From contig NC_083641.1 in the NCBI RefSeq assembly GCF_963576545.1, forward strand, positions 18,484,523 through 18,548,522: a stretch of DNA of 64,000 nucleotides. The letters run 5' to 3'. Origin of the DNA: Limanda limanda. Lineage: Eukaryota > Chordata > Actinopteri > Pleuronectiformes > Pleuronectidae. Below are positions 42,300-54,207 of the stretch, one piece after another (the first letter of the stretch is position 1; each line of letters begins with the position of its first letter). The notes below the pieces were generated by a model. It made no database searches and had not been told where the DNA came from. It saw only the letters and a program-made list of their open reading frames with translations. The position numbers were made by a program, and so were the translations under genes.

Positions 42300-43766
42300 C
42301 TTTTCTTTACGACTGTGCTCTCCCTCTTTTCTTTTTAGGACAGTAGCTGGTGCCATTAACCTACTTTCTACTGCCCCTGATGTTCAGGTTTCTTGGTGGT
42401 TAATGGGTAAAGTGATGGATGCGTTAAACACCTCAAATAGTAAATTGTTTTTGCAGCCAAACGGAAAGTATTTCATTTCCAGTGACCACCACCTACGCTG
42501 CTTTGTTAATTTTGTTGGAACTTTTATTGTTTTAACATTTTCTACAGAAGCCTACGGGTCTGTCAGCTTTTATTTAAACAAATAACTGCCAAGAAATCTG
42601 CTCTTTATCTGAACTTGTTCCTCAGAGTATGGAGTTTCTGGGGAATATCACATGTCTAGTTTTTGCTTGGAATATAAAGTAGCCAACTCTCGGACCTTTG
42701 GTGAATGAAACAGATCATCTTTTTCACTATTAGTCGTTAGTGGAGCTCGAGAAAGAAATGTAGCGGGCAACAAAAGCTCTCGGTCAAAATCGTTCTCAGG
42801 ATGCTGATGTCAGACTGCCGGCTGCCAATGCTCTCCAAAACCTAATGTTCTGTAGAAAATTAAATTCTTGGTGCTCAGAAAAAACCACAATATTCCATTA
42901 TGTCTCTATCCATTACAGAGAAGCCTATATCTTCTATCTATGGGCCTCCACACAAATCATCTTTCTACTTGTAAAATAAATCAATTGGTTTCTCATTCAA
43001 TTTGTGCTTGAAAGTACGCAGCTTATACTTGAACATTTTATCTGTATTTGGCCTTTGTGCTTTGGTCATTGCCCTAAACTACATAGAAATTGATTTTTTT
43101 ATTTCCCTTTCCCATTACATCCTTAACTGGCTCATCTTGAACTATTGTGCTCTGCATTTTTTTAATTTGTGATCACAGTGGTAGCATTTCCTGCATCAGG
43201 ACATTTCCCTAAAGTGTTTCAGAATTTAGATGAGTTTTTTAAAATTATTTGGTAGAAACGGAGGTGCTGCTTATGTATGTTATGAATGCACTTGTAGAAA
43301 TAATGATTTTACAGTATTGGACAATCTGTGGATTCAGCTTTATGATTGTCATGTTCACAAATCATTAGAGGTAAAACTTAAGCTGTTATAAAAAAATAAA
43401 ACGGTACTGTTTCAGAATTTAAAAGAAACAAAAACAGAAAAAAAGCACAAATGGTGCAGGCAGAATGCCCCATACCAGTGATATTATTGAATACTATTTA
43501 CTGAAACACAAACATACAAGCTGCACACTAATGACTATAGGTGGACTTAATTTAACCTTATATGCTTATTTACATTAACCACTATATAATTTGTTCATCA
43601 GGAATATACAGACATTTAACAGTTCTTCATGCTGTTGTAGGCTAAAATAAATGTTTATTAATGAATTGGTCATAGGGACACATGGAGATTAATTAAGGGA
43701 GTTTAGATATATTTTGGGCATTTTGCTTGTATTACGTACATTGTAACTTACATGCTTATATATTTA
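42300..43766. other. Downstream of snrpa, no gene seen
   Basis: AT-rich intergenic DNA with dispersed short frames and no recognisable coding, RNA or repeat structure until the element at 43767. Confidence 0.6.
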
Positions 43767-44702
43767 GGGCCCGAGCACTGACATCAAAGGTCAGGTGAGG
43801 CCCTATTAGCACTGACATCAAAGGTCAGGTGAGGCCCTATTGAAATTGTAAGGATTATTATTATTCAGGCAAATGAATTGGCTTTTTGAGGGCTTAACCA
43901 TGCTCAAATTCTTACCAAAATTTGCAGAAAGTTAGAAAGTGGTGAAAATGTATGTATTCTGAAGGAATTTTCAATGGGCGTCGCAAAATGGCTCAACGGT
44001 GCCCCCCGAGACCCTGGAACATGTTCACCTTGACCGGTCTTCACAAAAATCAATATACAGGTGTATCATGACCAGACAAACAAAAAAGTCTTGGGTGCAA
44101 TTGGAAAAACGCCACAGGAAGCCTGCTATTTTGTATTTAGTGGCCATTTTGGCCATATTCCACATTTTTCTTTGATGTACTTGTACCAGGGCTTTCATCG
44201 GATCAACTTCAAATTGAGATGAGTGTCATCACAACAAGATGGAGATAAAAACTGACTGAGGGATTGATTTTTCGTCACACGGTGTGACCGTGGAGTGGCG
44301 TCAAAGTTTACACGCCATTAAAACACGATGTTCTGTAACACGGACATACATGGACCATGAATCCTTTGATGCTGAACCGTAAACCAATAGCTCCTCTCCT
44401 GCAGTGACAGTGGTCATAATTCAAAGGAATCTTTGTCTTGCAAAGGTGACGTCTCTCTCTCTCTCAGAATTGGGACATTTCCTCAAACCGTGTAAACATT
44501 GAGGTGCGGCGAAGGTTCATCCTTCGCCAAAGGAGACGATGGTGGCATAACTCCACTGTGTATTGTCCTATCACCACCAAACTTCTGTCTCATGATCAGA
44601 GTCCAAGCCTGAACAGCTCTATGTGTCAATATTTCCTCAGTCATTATTTATTTTTTCCAGGCAAAACGCATGCAACGCTTAAAAATGCATGTGCTCGGGC
44701 CC
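43767..44702 (+). mobile_element. GGGCCCGAGCAC-family element, copy E (longest, 936 bp)
   Basis: Begins GGGCCCGAGCACTGACATCA and ends ATGTGCTCGGGCCC: 12-bp perfect inverted termini. Near its 5' end a 35-base unit (GCACTGACATCAAAGGTCAG...) is tandemly doubled at about 43775-43844. It shares the whole body with copy A and its first 390 bases with copy F. No intact ORF. The 5' flank is TATTTA; no clear target duplication. Confidence 0.8.
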
Positions 44703-46574
44703 GCCCAGTGCTGCTTTGCAGCCCTAGAAATTTTAGAAATTGTATTTTATAGTGGGTTCTATCCAGGGTTAAGCAATTCTGGTTATTATTCTTATTGATA
44801 ACAATAATAATATATTTTATTTTTTGCAGCGCCTTTCAATGGACATGACATCATCATAACTTGAAAGCAGTTTTGAAGAGCTATATCTAACTAATCTATA
44901 TCCCTCCATTTGTTTAGGTGTTTAACAAATGTATAAGTAAAATGTAAATTCTGTATTACAAATGATATGTAATGTAGAATTAATATTTACTATAGATAAG
45001 TAAAAGACTATTTAAACTTTAGGTCGTGTTTCTAACCTTCTCCCTCGAATCGAAATAGTTTCTTAGAAGATTTGACTTTCATGTCTATATTTAGGGCCCG
45101 AGCACTGACATCAAAGGTCAGGTGAGACCCTATTGAAATTGTAAGGATTATTTATTATTATTATTCAGGCAAATGAATTGGCTTTTTGAGGGCTTTACCA
45201 TGCTCAACTTCTTACCAAAATTTGCAGAAATTTAGAAAGTGGTGACAATTTAGGTATTCTGAAGGAATTTTCAATGGGCGTCGCAAAATGGCTCAACGGT
45301 GCCCCCCCGAGACCCCTGGAACGTGTTCACATTGACCGGTCTTCACAAAAATTGATATACAGGTGTATCATGACCAGACAAACAAAAAAGTCTGAAGGTG
45401 CAATTGGAAAAACGCCACAGGAAGCCTGCTATTTTGCATTTAGTGGCCATTTTGGCCATATTCAACATTTTTACTTTTCATTGTAATTGATCATTAATGC
45501 CATCAGGTGAATGTAGTGAAGTAATAAAAACTGTGTGTTGGAATACAATGACATTTCTTTACCCTGTACATTACAAGTACCTCAAACTTCTGATTATGTA
45601 TATATATATATATATGCTGCTATCTATCTATGTGAAAACATGGTGTTTAAACAAATATTTACTGAATGCCTATGAGTACAATGTCTCACATGTCCACATT
45701 GTCTCACAATTTGCCAATTAGTAAATACCTACAGTATGTTTTACAGCACATGCTCACTGGCCCCTCTCAGACACTGTAGGTTTGCAGAGTAATTACATGC
45801 CAGTGCAAGGCCCACCTCCCCCTCTCAAAGGCTGGATTCATGAGAGCGGGGCGTAGTGATGTGTGAATTAGGCCTGAAAAGCTTAATTTAGACTCACACT
45901 ATCAACAGAGGCCAACACATACACACAGGGCCTCCCTGTTGTGTACTTAAACTGTGCCCTTGGTAATTGTCTATAGGTCAGCTTGACCATGTACACAGAA
46001 ATGCACATTCTTCTGCACTGTCCCAAGCTTTTCCACACTCCCCTACTTGGCCTTGAGAAAGCGCTGACCTTAGACTCCAGGGGCGCCGTGTGTGCCGTCC
46101 CACTCAGCGACACAGTGAGGCTCAGTTGCAGGGACTTGAACTCATTCCTGTCGGTTAATCATGGGAGTTGTGTTTGTCTGTGTTGCTTGAGAGAGGGAAG
46201 CAGAATCATCCCAAACACAACATCAACATCCGAGTCAATGGTCTCATGCATAAGGGACAGGCCGTCATGTGTCATTGCATTGATAACCTGTGGTTTTAAG
46301 GATCGAATTAAAAAACGTTATTCCTTGTTTTTGAATCACTGAGCGGTTGTGCTGCTCGCAAAGCAGACCACCTCATCCCCATCACCCCGGCTCGTCCTCT
46401 TCAATTCAGACCCTTTACCCAACCCTCCATTGGCATAGTTGTTAGTAGATAATGAGTGTGTAAAATTGAGAGTTAAATACATAACATTGTCCTGTGAAAG
46501 TTTTTCTCTGTTTCAGATTGTTTGTAATGGAATTAGACACACAAATTCAGGAGGCCCTAGGGCAGCGTAAAATA
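44703..46574. other. Intergenic stretch around copies E and F
   Basis: Apart from copy F, contains a short retroposon-like TTTGCAGCGCCTTTCAATGG at about 44825, a (TA)n tract near 45598-45615, and a GC-richer unannotated patch at 45760-46340 with no recognisable protein. Confidence 0.5.
45094..45478 (+). mobile_element. GGGCCCGAGCAC-family copy F, 3'-truncated
   Basis: Starts GGGCCCGAGCACTGACATCA (single 35-base unit, unlike copy E) and is highly similar to copy E through GCCCCCCCGAGACC and GCATTTAGTGGCCATTTTGG. It stops near TTTTACTTTTCATTG. It lies 390 bp beyond copy E. Confidence 0.8.
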
Positions 46575-46647
46575 GGCGCTGTGGCTTAGTTGGTAAAGCG
46601 CCTGTCTAGTAAACAGGAGATCCTGGGTTCAAATCCCAGCAGTGCCT
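46575..46647 (+). tRNA. tRNA-Thr (anticodon AGT)
   Basis: 73-nt cloverleaf. Acceptor stem GGCGCTG pairs with CAGTGCC (one G-U). The D arm region is GGCTTAGTTGGTAAAGC, the anticodon stem-loop CCTGTCTAGTAAACAGG with AGT at the centre, and the T arm CTGGGTTCAAATCCCAG. The B box is GGTTCAAATCC and a TTTT terminator begins at 46647. No intron. It matches vertebrate tRNA-Thr-AGT genes closely. It stands alone between snrpa and the Jagged gene. Confidence 0.96.
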
Positions 46648-47223
46648 TTTCACCAGTCCATGTGTGGATAATCATGGGACATTGGAGACAGTGGAAAATG
46701 TAACATATAACAGAAAAAACAAGATCATGTCAATTTAAACCAGAATCAGGTGGTGATTTGATTGGTTTATGTCAAACAAATGGGATTTCACAACATCCTA
46801 TAAGATCTGGAAATTGTAATTATCCAACCATTGCACGGGAAAGACATTGATGTCATATCAGCTAAATGCAAAGGAAACGGTCGGAACAGTAGAAAGACAT
46901 TGATCAGATCAAATTTTCCATTGCAATCACATCAATACCAATTTCTTACACTGACTGTTTCTTATGTATTTCTTAATTATTTTCTGTGTAATTCTTTTCT
47001 TTTCAAATGCCTTATTATATATTTTAATGCTGCTTTTACAATGTGTCATGCTGTGTATATACTTGCCTGGACTTAAATCTACAATTTATACAAAGAGGGA
47101 AACCTGTGACCGTTAGATGGTGCCAAATACACAACACTTCCATTTATGCAGCGAGACCCAGAAAGAGCAGGGGCCGCAATTCTTTATATCCCCGTCTTTT
47201 GTAGCTATTCCTCAGGTGAACCG

Positions 47224-47257
<34 letters not shown>

Positions 47258-48092
47258 TGCATACACATACGCACATGTGTGTTTCCGGATGGTTGGTTAG
47301 AATTCAGCTCATGTTTGGAGGTCACTGCCTCTCTATGCAAATCAACTCTTTGCTCCTCAAGAGCTCTCTGTTCTGCTCCGGGGTCAGCGCAGAGCACCAG
47401 GCCGAGGAAACACCAGCGGTTGTCAGGGAAGCTCCAGAGCAACAAGACTGTGATAGACCCCAAGTTGGAGGAGGAGGAGGAGGGGGAAGAGGAAAGGAGG
47501 GGAAGAGGCCGAATCTCATTAGATTTCTTCCCATAAAGAAGGTACATTGTGTGGAGGTCTTGGATCAGACGAGCACTGGAGGTCAGATGTGGAAAATATG
47601 CCATGAGCCCGGTGCCAATATTCAAACGATGCCCACATGCACCCTACAATCCTCTTTTATGTCCGTGTGCGCATCATTAAGCAGCGGCATGTGCGCGCAG
47701 CAGCTGTCCAAACAAGTTTCATCATAAATGTGAATGTGACGATCAGGTTTTTTTTTTTTTTTTTGGTTGGTAAACAACTCGGATTGCATCAACCGGAGCA
47801 GAGTGGCATTGTAACGATGGAGAGCTGTAAGCTTCAAAGCATACCTATAGAAACTTCCAGAGGCCACTCGAGCCCGAGCAAAACCGTGGAGGCGCTTAAT
47901 TGGCACCGCGGAGCTTTGAAGTGAAACTGGAGGAGAGGAGAGGGACCGGCGAGGTGACAGGAGAAGGTGCAGAGGAAACAGAAAACCCAGAGAGAGAGGG
48001 GAGGTGCATGGAAGCGAGGCCAGGCAGGATAATCCTGTGCGTAAAAGTGTCATATTTAGAATAAAGCTAACTTTGGGTTGGTCCACAGGTGG

Positions 48093-48095
<3 letters not shown>

Positions 48096-48175
<80 letters not shown>
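48096..48175 (+). repeat. (AG)n microsatellite 1
   Basis: Forty uninterrupted AG units, about 1.1 kb upstream of the Jagged start codon. Confidence 0.97.
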
Positions 48176-48178
<3 letters not shown>

Positions 48179-48304
48179 TCCGGTCGAAAAGAAGATAAAG
48201 GAAAAGTTCAAAACCAAAATAACCCATGGTAACAATAATAATAAAGCTAATGTAACCATTTTCTTTGTCAATAAGTATCATATGTAACTACTTCTGTCAA
48301 CATC

Positions 48305-48306
<2 letters not shown>

Positions 48307-48372
<66 letters not shown>
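48307..48372 (+). repeat. (GA)n microsatellite 2
   Basis: Thirty-three uninterrupted GA units, 131 bases beyond the first AG tract and in the same strand sense. Confidence 0.97.
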
Positions 48373-48375
<3 letters not shown>

Positions 48376-49254
48376 CTGGTGCGCGCTGGGAACCATCCGG
48401 ACAAGAGCTGAAAGAGAGACATTCCCTGCCTCAGGACACACCCTCCATGCTCCCTTTCTCTCTCCCTCCCTCTCTCTCTCTCTCCCTCTCATTGTTTCCC
48501 ACACTCACTCTGTCGCCGCCGGGCTTGGTATCGGGTTGACAAATGACGAGCCAGCCGCTTGGATGAGGCACAGCGCACAGGGAAAAAACCATTACGCAGG
48601 AGAGACGCAACTTCGGTGGCCGTTTCCACGAAATACATACGGGGTGAATATAGATTGTGTTGGTTCTTTTTTAACTGATTTCCACGCTGGTTTGTGGATC
48701 AGGCTTGGAAGAGAGACACAATAAGAAGAAGGAGATAGTGTGTCAGCTAATTGGGATGAGAGTTCAAGTCAAGTGAAACGGCAGATTGGACCTTTAAAGC
48801 CTCTTAACGCAGGTGGCGCGGGGAATACAGCGCAAGGGGAGTGTGTTTGTGTGCCTTGTGTGTGTGTGTGTGTTTGTGTGTGCATGTGTCATTCCCAGTG
48901 GAAATCCACCCTGGACACAGCAGCAAGGGGGTGATCAGGTGTGTGTGTGGGTGGGAGGGGGATCAATCAAAGCAGAGACAGAGGTTAGTGATGGTCTCTC
49001 TGAGCTGGACGCGATGAAGTGGCTCTGCGGGAGTTTCAGGGTGTAAGACCGCAGAAGGAGGAGAGGAGGGACGCAGGGAGGGACAAGGAAAGGGGGCACC
49101 ACCACGACCACCACCACCACCAGCACCACCACCAGCACCACCAGCGTGGCCAGTGCGCACAGCCCAGTCCCCAGTGATGGAGAGCCCGAGAGCGCACGGG
49201 ATAACGCGGCTCGAACCCAGGACCCGGAGCGGAGAGACCACCGAGAGGACGGAC

Positions 49255-49437
49255 ATGAGGACTCACCGACACCGGGGACACCGGGGACACCTGCACCTGC
49301 AGCGGACTGTGATTTTCCTCGTGGCGCTGACGATACAACCGCAGGTAAGCCACCGATTAAGTGCTATTTCGGGCGTCATGGTCTTAAAACCTCGAAGCTG
49401 CACTTTTAACTGTGGTTCAGCGTGTTTTTCTTATCAC

Positions 49438-49517
<80 letters not shown>

Positions 49518-52500
49518 CACACAACCACACACACACACTGCCCCTCTCCTCTTTGTGCCTGCCTCATTCTGCTCCTACATGGCGCTGTGCCCACCTGTTG
49601 TTTCACCGCACTCGTCTGTGATCCCACGCAAAAGAGGAACTGTTGTAATCTAATTTTAGCAGCTTGTCACAGCAAATATGATCAGTATAGCAAAATCCTA
49701 TTGTATTTCAGTATTTTTAAGAGATCACAGTTTGTTAATACCATTGTTCGGTGAAGAAAATGGAGCAGAAAACAGAAATCAAGCGAGATAAAAAGCAATC
49801 AGCTGCTGCACATGATTTATTTCAGGTATTTCAGTGCTAAATAAAACCCTGGGTACTTAAGGAGGGACTGTGCTGGATCTCCAGTCAAACATCACACTAA
49901 TTAAACCAACCTCACATCCTCTGCTCACACTCACTCCTCATTCTTCTCGGTTAATAAAGAATTACACCTGCATCTCTTAGCATCCTCATCTTTTCCTGCT
50001 GGAGTGCATTGACAGATATTTGTATCTTCTTCTCCTTCTTCCTATATACTCCCACTACTACTACTTCTACTAATAGTAGTATTAGTATAGTACTAAAAAT
50101 AGCTCGCATTTATATGGTGCCTTTCAAGGTATAGGCACTTCATATCTTAGGAATCAAGAATGAAAATAAACTACTCTTTTTTATGTTTTTGTGTTGCAGT
50201 GCCACAAATTAGTTCAAATGTCAGTGCAATGACTTGTATAAATGGTTTTGACAAGCTGCTCATAGCAAACTGAAATGCTTCAGACTCCATGCCACCAAAA
50301 TAATGGAGGTGAAAAATATTCAAAAAATAGAATACATTTCCTGTGAGCTGTCAGGCAGCTGCAGGTCTGATGGTCTGATCAGGATGTGTGACAGGACTCT
50401 GCAGAAGCAGGAACAGGCCCTGAGGTGCTCCAGAGTGTGCATGTAGGACTGTGTGTGTTTGTGTGCATGTGTGTGTTTTTAAAACACTGAACTCACATCC
50501 AGCATCTGGGTCTTGGGTGTGTGTGGAGCTCGGGGGCCACAGCCGAATAAACTCGGGGCCGTGTGAATGTTCAACCTTCAGGCAGCTCTGCGTGTCTCTC
50601 GCCGCACCTCTGCAACCCCTTCACAGCTGAGCAACAACACACTCCACTCCCTCCGTTCCGCCGTTCGACTGCACTGCAGAGTGAAACAGACACACACTCA
50701 GGTTCCTCTGCTGCTGCTGGTGACCATTCATTATGCAGACCACCGTAGGCCGTCCTCATCAGGGGAGATGGGTAAACCTGCTTAGAACAGTGTGTGTCAT
50801 AAATGAAGTCCAGCAGTCTCTACATGATGTCCAGGTTTATTACTCCCAAGCAACACACTGCAGTGTAAAGATACACTACATTGTTTTAAAGTGATTTCCA
50901 GCAGTGCAAAATGCATTCAAATTCAGACTTAAACTAAATTTTCAAAACAAGATTAGATTACACTTTAATTTCGACATCTCCCAAGTGTGAACAGTTTCTG
51001 ATTTTTGTATTGTTTCTGTCATAGTTCTAATAGCTGAAATAAATCAATTTAATTTCACCACTAGATAGAGAATGTACCTATAAAACCATTTTTTATTCTC
51101 ATATAACACAAGAAAAAGCTGAAAAGCAGGATATCTGTTTCATAGGGATTTTTAAAAACATCTTCTATGATAAATCAAGCATCAAAACTTAAATCTAATT
51201 TGGTCATGTGCCACAAAAAGGGTATTTGACAAACCCAATCAAAGTGTTTCCAAATAGAAGTAGAATGACACTCAGAAGATCACATACCGAAGCCAAGGCC
51301 CAACATTCCCATTAAATTCAATCAAGCTGCACACACTCATCGATCCCCTGAATATGCCTGATTGTTTTCATCAAGATCCCTGAATTATTATCTGTGAAAT
51401 GATGAAAAGTCCAAAACGCCCTATCTCCCGATGTCAGCAGCCAGATCCAGATCTTCACCATCATTTAATGGGTTCTTCCCAGACCCTTATCACATCCTTC
51501 CACCCACCCTCATCATAATTTCTCCAGTAGTTATTGTGAAATGCTTTAATAACACACAAATAACCACTGATGTTGACAGAAGCAATTACATATGATACTT
51601 ATTGACAAAGAAAATGGTGGTCAATATTTGTGGTTAATTTGAAAGTAGATGCTGCTATTGAGCTTTGAGAATTAAATCATCTGGGACCAGCTGACACCTC
51701 CAGCCCTTTGTTTGACAGGATTACATTAGCTTTATTAATATTGTTATTATGGGTTATTTTGGTTTTGAACTTTTGCTTTATCTTCGTTTCGACCGGTTAA
51801 AGTTCAGGTGCTTTTGGGTGTAGTGAACCTTTAACTCCCAGAGCTCTCCTGCAGAGATGCTTTGAGCCTCGGCTGGGACCTCTCTCTCCCTCTCTCCCCC
51901 TCTCTCCCCTTCTCTCCCCCTCCGTCTCCCTCTCTCTGGTCAGACTGAAGCGCTGAAATGCTGGTATGTGGGGAATGGCTCAGGCAGTGAGAGTAGGAGA
52001 GGAAGAAAGGAGGATGTAGAGTGATGAGCGCCACTGTATCTCCACAAGCCTTTTGATGTCGATGAGTCCACCCTCCCTGCACCCCTCCATCCCCCTGACC
52101 ACCGCCCCCCCCCCCCCCTCTCAGGGACAGGGTGCAGCAGAGGGACAACACAACCACACACAATGGGGCGACTGAGATTCTGGCGGACACATGAGATCTC
52201 ATTGGTCTTGGTGATTACCGTCCATGATTGAGTGCACCACACTGCAGGGGACACGCATTTCTGATTCTTGGGGCCCACAGTAATGAGCGATCATTAGTTT
52301 AGTGTTTGTGGCTGTGAATTATTCAGATTTATTCACCAGCAGGAGTTTCATGACAAACAGAGATAACAGCGGTTTGTTTTTTGGGGTTTGGAAAAAGCCA
52401 AATCCATTGTCTGTTGGCTACAGTGACACACAGACACACACACACACACAGACACACACGCAGGCACATACCTGACCCTGCTGCTCCGAGACTCTCAGGG

Positions 52501-52540
52501 GGGCTTGTTAAATCTACTGTGCGTGTGTATGTGTGTGTGT

Positions 52541-52604
<64 letters not shown>

Positions 52605-54207
52605 TCCATCCATCCTTAAACAGAGAAAAGAAAAGGAGGCAGATGAAAAGCAGAATGGAAACAATGCAAAAGAAGAGATGATGGCCGCAGAAAGAGAAAT
52701 GACAGGAGCATTACAGCTTGTTCCCACATAGAGAAAGAAGGGAGGAAGAGGAGGAGGAAGAGGAGGAAGAGGAGAGAAAAGGAGTGTGAGCAGGATCCCA
52801 GTGTCATCGTCCCCTGGGAAGAGGGAAATAAGAAGGGAGTGGTTGTAAAGAAAGAAAGAAAGAAAGATGAGAGATAATCAGTGGATGATCACAGGTTTCT
52901 AGTTATCACCAAGTTTCATGGCTAGCGTCCAGGAGTTTTTGTTTAAAGCTGCGAAAAAAAGAAAAAAAAACGCAGATGAAAACATAACATCCTTAGTGGA
53001 GATGACAAAGTCATGTTTCCTATATCTATGGTCATGTTTCCTTTATCTATAGTCATGTTTCCTATATCTATAGTCTTCTGACGACTCTTATTTCGTCACG
53101 TACTAATAAACCGATAAAAAGCTCTGCAGATTCTCAGAAGTAGTTAGATGTTATAGAAACATGAATGTTGGTTCTCACAGTTTCTTCATGCCTCAGCACT
53201 TTTTATTTTGACTAAAGTGATGTTTTGTTAGGTCGACTTTTATTATTGAAAATTCCCTCTTGTTATCCGCCTTATGTCTTATACGTAAGGTCTATATGAG
53301 CACATGTGACACACAGTGGAGATCTGGTTCCTTTTCCAGTTCATACATTGATAACTGGGGATTTTCTTCCTCACCAAACAAATGAAAAAATCTTATAGTT
53401 AGTGACACACACACTAATAAAGTTATTTTTAATTTTTTTATTAAAATAATCAATTGTGTGGATACAACTTTAATTTAAACCACCTTAATGGTAATGCTCA
53501 ATTTTTTGACTAATATTACCGTCAGTTGAAGGTCTTTGGCCAATGTGTGTGTGTGTGTGTGAGTGTGTGTCCTCCACCAGCCCTTATTGTTCAAGGTTAT
53601 ATCCCTGGAACGTTTCTTTCAACGTTTCTACATTTCTGCTAATTATTCTGCTGAATTTAAGGTGATCTTGGATGGAGAAAACTCTTTCATCAAACTTTAC
53701 CTTTATACGACAAAGGCTGCCATTTTATCAAATCCAAGTCACGCAAGGGCTCGGTGTGCAGACTGGATTAGAAATATTCCTTAAATTGAATTCGCCTGTG
53801 GATTTGAATCACTATGTACCAATGAGAACCTGATGTAACCACTTGTCTCTTTCCTCTCTGTCTGGTCTCAGGCTGTTTCGGCTGTGGGGATGTTCGAACT
53901 TCAGATCCGCCACTTCCAGAACCCACACGGTTTCCTGGAGACCGAAGACTGCTGTGACCTAGAGAGCAGCGGGGGACAGCACTGCTCTGCCAGGGACCAA
54001 TGTGACACTTTCTTTCTAGCCTGCCTCAAGGAGTACCAGGCCCGGGTCGCCTCGACCGGAACCTGCACCTTCGGGTCAGGTAGCACAGGGATCCTGGGTG
54101 GAAACTCCCAGTCGCTCCGCCACAGAGGACACGACGGAGGAGGAGGAGGAAGAGGAGAAGATGGGACTAATGGACACATTGTCATTCCCTTCAAATACGC
54201 TTGGCCG
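49255..54207 (+). CDS. Jagged-family Notch ligand, first two coding exons, partial
   Basis: Single-pass cell-surface ligand that activates Notch on neighbouring cells. Exon 1 is 49255-49344 (signal peptide), exon 2 is 53872-54207 (MNNL domain start); phases join, giving 142 residues, with the rest beyond the right edge. The signal MRTHRHRGHRG plus hydrophobic TVIFLVALTI resembles the JAG1 start MRSPRTRGRSG, so 49255 is preferred over the in-frame ATG at 49177. Mature sequence starts MFELQIRHFQNPHGFLETED, then RDQCDTFFLACLKEYQARV, CTFGSGSTGILGGN and VIPFKYAWP: the Jagged pattern (CDTYFKVCLKEYQ, FGSGSTPVIGGN, LPFSFAWP) rather than Delta. A glycine-rich insert (DGGGGGRGEDG) precedes VIPF. Donor GGCCG|GTAAGT is standard. 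DSL, EGF and membrane regions are not in view, so JAG1, JAG2 or a third paralogue cannot be settled. Confidence 0.88.
49439..49523 (+). repeat. (CA)n microsatellite in Jagged intron 1
   Basis: About 36 CA units, nearly perfect, ending in an interrupted CA/GCAC stretch, 95 bases after the exon 1 donor. Confidence 0.95.
51345..51540 (-). repeat. CCACCAAAGAGG-type repeat fragment, minus strand
   Basis: CATCAAGATCCCTGAATTAT, CAAAACGCCCTATCTC and ATTTAATGGGTTCTTCCCAG are the reverse complement of the internal part of the repeat family at 25680 and 19139. Confidence 0.6.
52519..52602 (+). repeat. (GT)n microsatellite
   Basis: Long GT tract with two GTAT interruptions in Jagged intron 1. Confidence 0.95.
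53011..53075 (+). repeat. 21-bp minisatellite, three units
   Basis: GTCATGTTTCCTATATCTAT-type unit repeated three times with one or two differences, about 0.8 kb before Jagged exon 2. Confidence 0.85.

Larger units (their letters stand above)
46648..49254 (+). promoter_or_regulatory. Upstream region and probable 5' UTR of the Jagged gene, microsatellite-rich
   Basis: The left half is AT-rich with no gene. The right half holds (CA)n at 47224-47250, (AG)n at 48096-48175 and 48307-48372, TC-rich sequence at 48455-48490, GT runs near 48860-48890, and a (CCA)n tract at about 49098-49143. CpG-rich sequence from about 48500 onward suggests the promoter and long 5' leader of the gene starting at 49255. 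Transcription start not located. Confidence 0.5.
49524..53871 (+). other. Jagged intron 1, remainder (no gene inside)
   Basis: Contains a minus-strand copy of the CCACCAAAGAGG-type repeat (51345-51540), a C-run at 52104-52118, (CA)n at 52427-52460, (GT)n at 52519-52602, a GGA-rich tract (52736-52785) and a 21-bp minisatellite (53011-53075). No exon recognised. Confidence 0.6.

Noticed and set aside
48004..48504. RERERE and SLSLSL repeat proteins on both strands
   Set aside because: Translations of the AG/TC microsatellites.
49177..49179. Upstream in-frame ATG as Jagged start
   Set aside because: It would put 26 charged residues before the signal peptide; the ATG at 49255 gives a start like that of JAG1. 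It cannot be fully excluded.
49146..49409. Frame reading ASAHSPVPSDGEPESARD through the Jagged first exon
   Set aside because: Starts with GTG, lacks a signal peptide and does not join exon 2 in phase.
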